Below, piece after piece: positions 8,479 through 16,491 of a DNA stretch of 64,000 nt. The stretch is from Clostridium amylolyticum. Its GTDB lineage: Bacteria > Bacillota > Clostridia > Clostridiales > Clostridiaceae. A program made the position numbers and the translations under genes. The notes beneath the pieces were generated by a model. That model had not been told where the DNA came from. It did not search any database and saw only the letters and a program-made list of their open reading frames with translations. The stretch spans positions 434,001-498,000 of the forward strand of contig NZ_FQZO01000002.1 in NCBI RefSeq assembly GCF_900142075.1, in the 5' to 3' direction. How positions within the stretch are numbered: position 1 is the first letter of the stretch; each line of letters opens with the position of its first letter.

Positions 8479-9153
8479 TTAGTCTTTAACCCATTCCCCA
8501 TCTTTCATATGTAAAATTCTTTTACAATAGCCTGCTACAAAACTGTTATGAGTTACTATTATTATTGTTTTTCCATGCTTTTCATTTAATTCTCTAAGTA
8601 TTTTCATTATTTTTATATTGTTTTCTTCATCTAATGCTCCTGTAGGCTCATCAGCAAGAATTATTTCCGTTTCCTGCGTAAGAGCTCTAGCTATAGCTAC
8701 CCTTTGCTGCTGACCTCCAGATAGTTCATCTACATATTTTTTTTCTAATTCTAATATATCAAGCTCTGCTAAATACTTCTTTGCTGCATTTAATTTATCT
8801 TTATATTTCATACTTCTAAACTTCAATGGTAACATAACATTTTCAAGCACTGTAAGTTCCTTAATAAGAGCAAAATTTTGAAAAATAAATGAAATTTTCA
8901 TATTTCTAATTTCTGATAGACTGTTTATTTTTCTAAAATCTATTAAGTTTCCATCAATGAAATATTCACCTTTACTAGGAGAATCTATACATCCTAAAAT
9001 GTTTAACAATGTACTTTTACCACAACCAGAAGGACCCATTATAGCGATTAATTCTCCTTTTTCTACTTGAAAATCAATACTTCTAAGTGCTTTAACCTCA
9101 TTATTATCTTTACCATAGTTTTTGTATATATTATTTAATGCTAAGATACTCAT
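8479..9153 (-). CDS. ABC transporter ATP-binding protein (MacB/LolD type)
   Basis: The product is 224 residues. It carries Walker A GPSGCGKST (residues 40-48), the Q-loop FIFQNF, the signature LSGGQQQR, Walker B ILADEPTGALD and the His switch VTHN. It would energise the two FtsX-type permeases encoded immediately upstream. Its ATG overlaps the stop of the second permease by four bases (ATGA), indicating translational coupling. This three-gene layout is typical of MacB-like systems that export or remove peptides or lipids from the membrane. Confidence 0.9.
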   Translation of the reverse strand: MSILALNNIYKNYGKDNNEVKALRSIDFQVEKGELIAIMGPSGCGKSTLLNILGCIDSPSKGEYFIDGNLIDFRKINSLSEIRNMKISFIFQNFALIKELTVLENVMLPLKFRSMKYKDKLNAAKKYLAELDILELEKKYVDELSGGQQQRVAIARALTQETEIILADEPTGALDEENNIKIMKILRELNEKHGKTIIIVTHNSFVAGYCKRILHMKDGEWVKD

Positions 9154-10379
9154 TCTTTGAATCCACCTACCATTTCTTTAGGACTTAATCTGTTAACTTT
9201 ATTAAATCCAATTAATAAAACAGTCATAACTATTACAATTATTACCCCCATTGCAATATATAGATTTAAAAGTAAATCTTCATTTATGAAGAATGCATAT
9301 ATTTCTTTACAATTCTTTAAGTAAAACAAACTTCCTACAATTATTCCCAAAGCTACATAGGTTAGAAACTCAATAGATAACATTTTAAAAATTTTCTTTT
9401 TACTTATTCCAACAGAAAATAATATACCTATTCTATCCTTGTCACTTAATATTTTATAGAAAATAGTTGTAACTATGGAGGCTGTACCTATTAAGCTAAC
9501 TATCAATATTCTTATTGTTTCAAATATTCTTTTGGATCTTAATTCTTCTAAAAATTCATCTAAATCATTATAAAAACTTTTAATTACTATATTAGGTGAT
9601 ACCTCTTTCACCCCATTTATTAGCTTATCAATATCTTCAACCTGAGATTTATTTAAATATATACTTATAGGTTCATAGCCAAAATTCTCTATATATTTAT
9701 TTTTATCTAAAGGAATAACAAAACAGTCATTAAGTAAAAATGAACTGTCAACAACATTTGTATAGTCAAAAGCTAGAATGTCTCTCTTAAAAAATCCCTT
9801 TATTACATATTCTTTACCTTCATATTGGAATCTATCTCCTACCTCTGCCTTGTTTGAAAAGCTACTTCCAAGTATTACTGGAATGCTACGTTGATCCTCT
9901 TTCCAGTCATCCTTAGTTATCTCCCCCTTAAGCTGACTCATATAATTATTAACCATATTCCAGCTCATATATATTGGGTAAAGTTCATCGTATCTTTCCT
10001 TAGTTCTATTAAATTTAGGCTTAATATTTTTTATCTTTATTCCTAATACTTCTGAAGGTATATATTTATTCTCCTCTCTTTTTAGCATTCCATATTTATA
10101 ATTATTCTTTTCCAAATAATCTAAAGAACTCTTTAATTCCTTTAAGTTACTCTCTTCCATTTCTCCTGCATTATCTTTTAACATCATTTTATAAAACACC
10201 ATTAATTGGCCATTATCCATGGGAAGGGATCTATTATAACGTTTTCTATAAGAATCATCAAATTTTATTAGAGAAACTAAAGCCGCAACATAAAACAACC
10301 ACAAAGCAATCTGAATTATTATTAATACATTTAATAATTTACTTCTTTTAAAATCAAAAAATAAAAATCTATCTTTCAT
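9150..10379 (-). CDS. FtsX-like ABC transporter permease
   Basis: The product is 409 residues. One N-terminal membrane segment (residues ~15-38) is followed by a large extracytoplasmic domain of ~250 residues. Three C-terminal membrane segments follow (about 290-310, 335-352 and 372-395). This is the MacB/FtsX permease topology. The extracytoplasmic domain would contact the substrate. It overlaps the ATPase gene downstream by four bases and starts seven bases after the preceding permease gene, so the three form one operon. The substrate is unknown. Confidence 0.8.
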   Translation of the reverse strand: MKDRFLFFDFKRSKLLNVLIIIQIALWLFYVAALVSLIKFDDSYRKRYNRSLPMDNGQLMVFYKMMLKDNAGEMEESNLKELKSSLDYLEKNNYKYGMLKREENKYIPSEVLGIKIKNIKPKFNRTKERYDELYPIYMSWNMVNNYMSQLKGEITKDDWKEDQRSIPVILGSSFSNKAEVGDRFQYEGKEYVIKGFFKRDILAFDYTNVVDSSFLLNDCFVIPLDKNKYIENFGYEPISIYLNKSQVEDIDKLINGVKEVSPNIVIKSFYNDLDEFLEELRSKRIFETIRILIVSLIGTASIVTTIFYKILSDKDRIGILFSVGISKKKIFKMLSIEFLTYVALGIIVGSLFYLKNCKEIYAFFINEDLLLNLYIAMGVIIVIVMTVLLIGFNKVNRLSPKEMVGGFKE

Positions 10380-10385
10380 AAAATA

Positions 10386-11444
10386 TTACCTTATTTCCTT
10401 TAATATTTTAAAGTTAATAACTCTAAACAGTATAATTAATGATACAATTACTGATATTAGATATACTAATGAACAGGTTATTAATATGTTATAAATATCC
10501 AAATCCCCATAACTATTAGGAAATCCTTTATTCATAAGAACTATAGTGAATTTTGATAGTACTAATCCAATGATTATTCCTAAAGTGGAGATAACTAATA
10601 CCTTCCCTAATATATTACCAAAAACATGTCTGTTCTTAGCACCTAAAACTTTCATTATGGCAATTTTTCTTTTTATACCATAAGCAAAGAAAAATGAAAA
10701 AAGTACTAAATTTACCGCTCCCAAAGCTAATCCATAGAAGTTTTCCTTTAGCTGTGGTACTTTCTTAAATACATAATTAAGAACAGATTCCTGAGGAATT
10801 TCACTAATTCTAGTTTTCAATTCATCATTGCTTAGTTTTTCTAAATTGTTTATTTCATCTACAGCCACTAATTGATTAAATGTATCATATTTGTTATTTA
10901 TAAAATAAAAAGAGTTAATAGGGATTATACTTTCATACTTAAAAAACTCAGAATTATTCAAAACTCCTATAACCTCATAATATTCATTAAAAACTTTTAT
11001 GTAATGTTTACCATTCTGTAAATTAGTATACTTTTTTAATCCGCTTCCTATTATAGCAAGTTTTCCTTTTCCATTAGCTTCTTCTGTGGTAAAGTTTCTA
11101 CCTTCTATTTCACCATACCTTTCAATATTAAATCCACCTAATATACCCATAATACGATTAGAGATAAACTTATCTCCAATCTCAATGGTAGTTGCTATTT
11201 TAGGTGTTAAGTTATTGTCCATTCCTTCCTTCTTAAAAAGAGTAATTGCTTCTGATAATTCCATACTCTTATCCTTTACATTGATACTGGCTATCTTATA
11301 ATCCTTATAAAATTTATTTTGTTCAACTATTTCACTATAATATCTATAGGTAGAACTTATTATAATACTAAATGAAAAAGCTGATATAACAAATCCTATA
11401 ACTAAAAAAATTTCTGTACTATTAACTTTAAAAAATCTTCTCAT
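10386..11444 (-). CDS. FtsX-like ABC transporter permease
   Basis: The product is 352 residues from the ATG at 11444. The open frame reaches a TTG five codons upstream, but the AGGAGA ribosome binding site lies between the two. It has one N-terminal membrane helix, an extracytoplasmic domain and three C-terminal helices with the FtsX-like KIAIMKVLGAKNRHVFGNIL loop. It presumably forms a heterodimer with the second permease. A 13-bp-class hairpin lies directly in front of its ribosome binding site. Confidence 0.8.
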   Translation of the reverse strand: MRRFFKVNSTEIFLVIGFVISAFSFSIIISSTYRYYSEIVEQNKFYKDYKIASINVKDKSMELSEAITLFKKEGMDNNLTPKIATTIEIGDKFISNRIMGILGGFNIERYGEIEGRNFTTEEANGKGKLAIIGSGLKKYTNLQNGKHYIKVFNEYYEVIGVLNNSEFFKYESIIPINSFYFINNKYDTFNQLVAVDEINNLEKLSNDELKTRISEIPQESVLNYVFKKVPQLKENFYGLALGAVNLVLFSFFFAYGIKRKIAIMKVLGAKNRHVFGNILGKVLVISTLGIIIGLVLSKFTIVLMNKGFPNSYGDLDIYNILITCSLVYLISVIVSLIILFRVINFKILKEIR

Positions 11445-11460
11445 ACATTCTCCTAACAAT

Positions 11461-11492
11461 TTAGGTAGTAAGATTTATATCTCACTACCTAA
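11461..11492 (-). promoter_or_regulatory. Hairpin directly upstream of the ABC operon start
   Basis: TTAGGTAGT-A-AGAT pairs with ATCT-C-ACTACCTAA around TTAT, with one A/C mismatch. It ends about 17 bases before the first permease ATG, just ahead of the ribosome binding site. It could be an operator or an mRNA structure; no T run supports termination. Confidence 0.45.
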
Positions 11493-11603
11493 AAACAAAT
11501 ACTATTAAAATTATTTTTATACCTACTTTCTAATCATTATACTGCAGTTAATTATGACTTAATTATTATTTTTATAACAAACTTGTACATATATTATACA
11601 AAA

Positions 11604-11801
11604 TTAAAACTTAATATGTTGTCTAAATATATCCAGAATATTCAAAAAAAACGACACATTACTCATTACTTCACCATATTTTTTTATATAAATGTATTTA
11701 TTTACACCCCACTGCTCTAGCAGTTGTCCATCTTTCGCATAAACAAGCTTCCCTGGGTTAATCATAAAGTAATTATCTTTCTTAATCCATTTACCAGTCA
11801 A
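11604..11801 (-). pseudogene. Possible remnant of an unknown protein
   Basis: A 65-codon frame begins at a TTG without a clear ribosome binding site. The frame continues a few codons upstream and reads like real protein (GKWIKKDNYFMINPGKLVYA), but I recognise no family. With the adjacent frame at 11825-12172 it may come from one decayed gene upstream of the ABC operon. A small intact gene of unknown role is the alternative. Confidence 0.3.
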
Positions 11802-11824
11802 ACTGGCTGCTAGATTCTAATAGC

Positions 11825-12172
11825 TTACATATTTAGAGTACTTCTAAAACTGAAAATACTTTGCTCCATAGCCTTATTTTCAATAGCCTTATATTTAGAA
11901 TTTTCTACTAAAGAAGCTACCTGTTTTCCAAAAATAAACCCTCTACGTTTCAATCTTACTGTCTCATAATTCATTTTCTTATATTCCTTAAGAATTAGCT
12001 CATGTTGCTTATCCGGTAATTTAGATATCAAAAGATTTACATTTCCCAGATAGTATAAGAATGTAGTATTTGCCACTAATAATATTAAACAAACTGTCCA
12101 TTGAATCCACCTAAAATATCTATGCTTACTGTTGAGCAGAGATTTAAGCCACTCAAGAATCTGATACCAACA
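11825..12172 (-). pseudogene. 5'-truncated membrane protein remnant
   Basis: The frame is open for 115 codons between a stop at 12173-12175 and one at 11825. It has an amphipathic start (ILEWLKSLLNSKHRYFRWIQ), one membrane segment (TVCLILLVANTTFLYYLG) and a charged tail. No ATG or usual start precedes the membrane segment; the GTG at 12076 lies within it and has no binding site. No family is recognised. It looks like the C-terminal part of a lost gene belonging to the ABC region. Confidence 0.35.
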
Positions 12173-12249
12173 TTAACACCAACAATCTCCATCTGCTAAT
12201 GTACCGGTTCATTTGAAGGAATTATCAAATCAGTAACAAAATAAATACT

Positions 12250-13137
12250 CTACTCTTCAATAATTTGTATAAACTTCTGTGCCGCTGTAGACATAGGGAA
12301 ATCTTTTTTGGTTGCTATCCCTAGAACTCTTTCTGGAATCTTTTCTTTAACGGAAACCTTATATAACTGTTTTTCCTCTAGTTCCTTCTGAATATAATCT
12401 TCTATAACACAGGAAATACCTAATCCTCTTTTGGCAAATTCAATCATCAGTTCCATATTACTTAACTCGATTTCTGGCATTACTTTTAATCCATTAACAT
12501 CAAAGTAATTATCTATATAGTCTCTAGTATTTCCTCCTTTTTCTAATAAAATAATAGGATACCCCTTTACCAAGTCCTTTAATGAAATCTTTTCTTCACA
12601 AATGTGCTTATATTTTTCTCCTGCAACAAAACAATCTTGTATTTTAAACTTCTTAATAATATTAAGTGAGTTATTATCTTCTATGTGCATATTTAAGATA
12701 CCTATGTCTATTTCACCGGATTCTAAGGACTGAGTTATTGCATAGCTTGATTGATCCTTAACATATATCTTTATATTAGGAAATAAAGCTTTATATTTTT
12801 CTAAGTACTTCATAAGATAATATTTACATACAGCACTGCACACGGCTATTCTTACCTGACCTGAATTAAGATTCTTTAATTCAGAGAATCTTCTTTCTGC
12901 CGTCTGCATAAGTCCATACCCCTGCTCAATATATTTAAATAGAACTTCGCCCTCTAAAGTAAGATTAACACCTCTAGGAGTTCTATGAAACAACTGACCT
13001 CCTAGCTTCTCTTCTAGTGATTTTATAGACTGACTAACTGCTGGCTGGGATGTAAAAAGTTCTTTTGCTGCCTTAGATATGCTACCTAATTTAGCGGTAG
13101 TATAAAATATCCTATAAAGTTCAAGATTTATATACAT
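12250..13137 (-). CDS. LysR family transcriptional regulator
   Basis: The product is 295 residues, the normal LysR length. Residues ~5-60 form the winged helix-turn-helix (ISKAAKELFTSQPAVSQSIK), and the rest is a two-lobed periplasmic-binding-like effector domain. It is transcribed away from the LOG gene; the 138-base gap between them is AT-rich. LysR proteins usually regulate a divergent neighbour, so the LOG gene is the first candidate target. A small palindrome, AGTATAcctccTATACT at 13147-13163, lies in the gap around the AGGAGG sequence of this gene. Confidence 0.88.
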   Translation of the reverse strand: MYINLELYRIFYTTAKLGSISKAAKELFTSQPAVSQSIKSLEEKLGGQLFHRTPRGVNLTLEGEVLFKYIEQGYGLMQTAERRFSELKNLNSGQVRIAVCSAVCKYYLMKYLEKYKALFPNIKIYVKDQSSYAITQSLESGEIDIGILNMHIEDNNSLNIIKKFKIQDCFVAGEKYKHICEEKISLKDLVKGYPIILLEKGGNTRDYIDNYFDVNGLKVMPEIELSNMELMIEFAKRGLGISCVIEDYIQKELEEKQLYKVSVKEKIPERVLGIATKKDFPMSTAAQKFIQIIEE

Positions 13138-13275
13138 ATAAAATTTTAGTATACCTCCTATACTGAATATTAATTTTACTTATACCTATATGTTAATTAT
13201 AATTGCTTTAAGAAAATTATTAAACAACTAAAATATTTCAATTATAATATATATTTTTCAAGGAGGTACTCAATT

Positions 13276-13854
13276 ATGAAAAGAGTTTGTGTTTATAGTG
13301 GATCTAATTTAGGTTCTCGTCCAGAATATAAAGAAAGTGCCATATTACTAGGTAGAATATTGGCAGAAAATGAAATTGAATTAGTATATGGCGGTTCTAG
13401 AATAGGACTTATGGGAGAAATATCAAATGAAGTTTTAAGAAATAACGGAAAGGTAACTGGGGTTATGCCTAGGGGACTTTTTGCAGGTGAAATGCTCCAT
13501 GACAATCTAACTAATCTCATTGAAGTGGAAAATATGCATGAAAGAAAACATACTATGGCTGAACTTTCTGATGCATTCATAGCTCTTCCCGGGGGACTAG
13601 GTACCTTTGAAGAATTATTTGAGGTGTTTAGCTGGGCTCAACTTGGAATCCATCATAAGCCCATTGGTATACTAAACATATCAAACTTTTTTGATCCTTT
13701 ATTAAATATGCTTCAAAACACTTGTAAAGAAGGATTTATGAAGAAATCAAACCTCAATCTTATCTCAATTTCCTCAAATCCTTCAGAGCTAATAAATATG
13801 ATGAAGAACTATGCGCCTCCTAAGATGGAAAACAAGTGGAGTCAATTAGCTTAA
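13276..13854 (+). CDS. LOG family protein (Rossmann-fold nucleotide phosphoribohydrolase)
   Basis: The product is 192 residues, typical for the TIGR00730/LOG family. LOG proteins cleave nucleoside 5'-monophosphates such as cytokinin riboside monophosphates to base and ribose 5-phosphate; the physiological role in Firmicutes is unsettled. The family motif PGGLGTFEELFE is present near residues 105-116, with GGSRIGLMGEI near 37-47. AAGGAGG lies 9 bases before the ATG. It is divergent from the LysR gene. Confidence 0.88.
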   Translation: MKRVCVYSGSNLGSRPEYKESAILLGRILAENEIELVYGGSRIGLMGEISNEVLRNNGKVTGVMPRGLFAGEMLHDNLTNLIEVENMHERKHTMAELSDAFIALPGGLGTFEELFEVFSWAQLGIHHKPIGILNISNFFDPLLNMLQNTCKEGFMKKSNLNLISISSNPSELINMMKNYAPPKMENKWSQLA

Positions 13855-13947
13855 AAGTATATTACTAATAAAAAATTTAATTAACATTAGAATTAATTAG
13901 CAATACTTTCAAATCAATTGGCACTGTCCTTTCCCTTTGATATGAAA

Positions 13948-13992
13948 AAAGAGCTGATGTACAGAATATATATTTATGTACATCAGCTCTTT
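13948..13992. terminator. Bidirectional terminator between LOG and cupin genes
   Basis: AAAGAGCTGATGTACA pairs perfectly with its complement at 13977-13992 around a short AT-rich loop. The convergent genes LOG (plus) and cupin (minus) both end at it. Confidence 0.8.
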
Positions 13993-14451
13993 CTACTTAT
14001 TTGGCTCAGAATCCCATTCATCCAACTTACTATCCACATTAAACGCAAGTTCTTCATCACTTAAATAATACACATTTTCATCTGGATAATATACTATGTC
14101 CCCCTGTTCTTTAGTTCCCACATCAAGTATTTCTAAAGTCTCATCTCCAGTATTTATAAATTGGTGTGCTACGCCCTTACCTGCTGGTTTTGAAACAAAA
14201 TCTCCTTTCTTTATGGGGCACTCTTTACCATCCATTCTTAATATTCCATATCCCTTAAGAATCAAAAAAAATTCTTCTTGTTTTTTATGACTATGATATT
14301 TTGTGCTTTTATAACCTGGTAATATCCTATCTATATTTATATAAATTTTTTTACTACCCGCTAAATTACCTAAATATGAGGTATTAGCTCTTCCAAGAAA
14401 ATCAATTACGTATTTATTAGGAACATTATCAATGTTAAAAATATTAGTCAT
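13993..14451 (-). CDS. Cupin domain protein
   Basis: The product is 152 residues with one cupin beta-barrel. Cupin motif 1 is seen as KYHSHKKQEEFFLILKGYG, with two His and the Glu that usually bind metal; motif 2 follows as KPAGKGVAHQFINTG. The substrate is unknown; sugar or small-metabolite binding is common in this group. It has its own ribosome binding site, GGAGAGG. About 130 bases upstream lies a strong promoter with a LexA-type box reading toward this gene, so it may respond to DNA damage. Confidence 0.8.
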   Translation of the reverse strand: MTNIFNIDNVPNKYVIDFLGRANTSYLGNLAGSKKIYINIDRILPGYKSTKYHSHKKQEEFFLILKGYGILRMDGKECPIKKGDFVSKPAGKGVAHQFINTGDETLEILDVGTKEQGDIVYYPDENVYYLSDEELAFNVDSKLDEWDSEPNK

Positions 14452-14547
14452 TATACAACACCTCTCCTTTAAATATATAAACTATATTTTATAAATTAAA
14501 CACAAAAGATAATTTTATTTGCATGTGTCAATATTACAAACCCAAAG

Positions 14548-14624
14548 CTATATTAATACCACGCTTGGCCTCCTTTAGAACGTATGTTCTGATTTATTTT
14601 ACCAAGTACACATTTATATGTCAA
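14548..14624 (-). promoter_or_regulatory. LexA-type box on a near-consensus minus-strand promoter
   Basis: On the minus strand TTGACA (14619-14624) and TAAAAT (14596-14601) are 17 bases apart. GAACGTATGTTC (14578-14589) matches the Gram-positive LexA box GAAC-N4-GTTC and covers the expected transcription start. AAAGGAGG follows at once, then a five-codon frame GTG GTA TTA ATA TAG (14548-14562). The downstream gene is the cupin gene. Confidence 0.6.
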
Positions 14625-14786
14625 TAAAGTAATGAAGTATAATGTTCAGCATTTAGGAAATATTTCTTTAATTAGCATCTTCCCTTCCCTATAATAGATA
14701 TAGAGAATACTCTATAACATATGTAATAAAGTTATATTTATATATTATTTTTATCCTATTAAAGGCTAGGTAAGGAGTGTGAGTCC

Positions 14787-15758
14787 ATGAGGCTTCATAG
14801 ACTTTTAGGAATTATTATGCTGCTTAATTCACGAGGAACCATTAAAGCTAAAGACTTATCTAAAATACTTGAAACCTCTGAAAGAACCATATACAGAGAT
14901 ATTGATATACTATGTGAAACAGGCATTCCTATTATGTCAATTCCAGGTCCTACTGGAGGATATTCTTTTATGGAGAGCTATAAGATTAATTCCAATGGTT
15001 TGGCAAGTAGTGAGGTCATTAATCTTTTACTCTCCAGCATGGGCATTACACCAGAAAAAGATACAGAAATGGCTCAGCAGCTAAAAAATGCTGTTATTAA
15101 GCTGGAAAATAGCGTGTCTCAAGAGTATAGAGAAGAGATTATTAAAGCTAAAGAAAGATTTTTTATTGATTCTGACCCTTGGTGGGGGAAAAAAATACAA
15201 AATGAAAATGTAGATATAGTAAAAAAATCTATATTAAATTTAAAAAAATTAAAGGTTAATTATAAAAAGTTTCGTGGAGAAGTATCTGAAAGAACTATAA
15301 GACCTTATGGTGTAGTGATAAAAAGTTCTGAATGGTATGTGGTAGCATTTTGTGAGATGAAAAATGAAATTCGAGTTTTTAAATGTAATCGCATGGAAAA
15401 CATTCAAGTATTAGAGGAGAATTTCACCATACCTAATAATTTTTATTTAGATGAGTTTTGGCAAAAAAGTAAAGAAAAATTTATTAAGAAGACATCCTCT
15501 GAGATAGATAATACTTTATATACTATCAAAGTTAAGCTTTCTGATGAAAATAAAAACCTTCTTAAAGGCTTTAATTTACTTTCTTCTATGAAAGTTAAAG
15601 ATAAATGGCTTTATCATGTAGACATGATAAGTTTTGAAACTGCCTGTAACGTAATATTTCCTTTCAGTGATAGAATAGAAGTTTTAGAACCTATGGAACT
15701 TAGATCATACATAATAGAGAAAAGTAATAAAATTTTAGATTTATATAAAGTTTTATAA
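14787..15758 (+). CDS. YafY/WYL domain transcriptional regulator
   Basis: The product is 323 residues. The first ~60 residues form a DeoR-like helix-turn-helix (IKAKDLSKILETSERTIYRD). The middle is a WYL domain, with RPYGVVIKSSEWYVVAFCE near residues 172-190, the strand that carries the ligand-contacting residues. A C-terminal WCX-like extension follows. WYL proteins act as ligand-sensing repressors or activators. The GyrI-like gene starts 73 bases downstream on the same strand and may be a target or partner. TAAGGAG precedes the ATG. Confidence 0.85.
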   Translation: MRLHRLLGIIMLLNSRGTIKAKDLSKILETSERTIYRDIDILCETGIPIMSIPGPTGGYSFMESYKINSNGLASSEVINLLLSSMGITPEKDTEMAQQLKNAVIKLENSVSQEYREEIIKAKERFFIDSDPWWGKKIQNENVDIVKKSILNLKKLKVNYKKFRGEVSERTIRPYGVVIKSSEWYVVAFCEMKNEIRVFKCNRMENIQVLEENFTIPNNFYLDEFWQKSKEKFIKKTSSEIDNTLYTIKVKLSDENKNLLKGFNLLSSMKVKDKWLYHVDMISFETACNVIFPFSDRIEVLEPMELRSYIIEKSNKILDLYKVL

Positions 15759-15831
15759 ATCCTTGACATAATGTTGGCAGTGATTGTTTTATATAATTTA
15801 TGTATGAAAAGAATGAAAGGGGATGTCAATA

Positions 15832-16281
15832 ATGGAAGGAAAAACAGTAACTATTTCCGGATTCAAAGCCATAGGAATGACTTACTTTGGCAATAACGAG
15901 AAGGGGGAAATACCAAAGCTTTGGGACACCTTTAATAAACGCTGTAATGACATAAAACAAAAAAGCAAGTCTATGCTATATTACGGTATATGTGACGATG
16001 AACCAGATTCAGAAGGAAGATTTCATTATACTGCTTGTGCAGAGGTAGATAACTTTTCCCAGGTACCAGAAGGCATGGAAACAAAGGTTGTACCAGCTGG
16101 TAAATACCTTGTATATACTTATGGAGGTGCCATAAAAGATTTAGGTGAATTTTACAATGATATATTCACTAAATGGCTTCCAGCTTCACCATATGAAATG
16201 GACTTTAGGCCTCAACTAGAATTATACGATTATAGATTTATGCAGAATGGAGAATTTGACATATATATTCCAATTAAATAG
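15832..16281 (+). CDS. GyrI-like / AraC effector-binding domain protein
   Basis: The product is 149 residues from the ATG at 15832, nine bases after GGGG; an earlier ATG overlaps that site. It is a stand-alone SOUL/GyrI-like ligand-binding domain, as found at the C-terminus of AraC-type regulators such as Rob. YYGICDDEPDSEGRFHYTAC and the C-terminal DFRPQLELYDYRF are typical. Such proteins bind small hydrophobic or cationic compounds. It follows the WYL regulator and may sense the same signal. It ends at a strong terminator. Confidence 0.8.
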   Translation: MEGKTVTISGFKAIGMTYFGNNEKGEIPKLWDTFNKRCNDIKQKSKSMLYYGICDDEPDSEGRFHYTACAEVDNFSQVPEGMETKVVPAGKYLVYTYGGAIKDLGEFYNDIFTKWLPASPYEMDFRPQLELYDYRFMQNGEFDIYIPIK

Positions 16282-16382
16282 TTCTTTTTTATATCTTAAA
16301 TTTATGTCCTGTAAAAATTTAAATTATACTTTAATAGCACATTTTATAAATGTGAAATATGTTATCATTCCAATGTAAATTA

Positions 16383-16439
16383 AGCCCTGCTAAGTAGTCT
16401 CAATTTAAAAATTGTGCTATGAATCTACTTAGCGGGGCT
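16383..16439. terminator. Bidirectional terminator between convergent genes
   Basis: AGCCCTGCTAAGTAG pairs with CTACTTAGCGGGGCT with one wobble, around a 27-base loop. It separates the GyrI-like gene (plus) from the aminopeptidase gene (minus). Confidence 0.75.
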
Positions 16440-16491
16440 CAATTAATTAAATTTTATTGAGTATGAATGTTTTTTTCTAAAATTCACTTTA

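Noticed and set aside
12065..12198. A 35-codon minus-strand frame beginning MEIVGVNVGIRF as a possible small bacteriocin-like peptide near the ABC operon
   Set aside because: It lacks a ribosome binding site and overlaps in another frame the more convincing membrane-protein remnant at 11825-12172.
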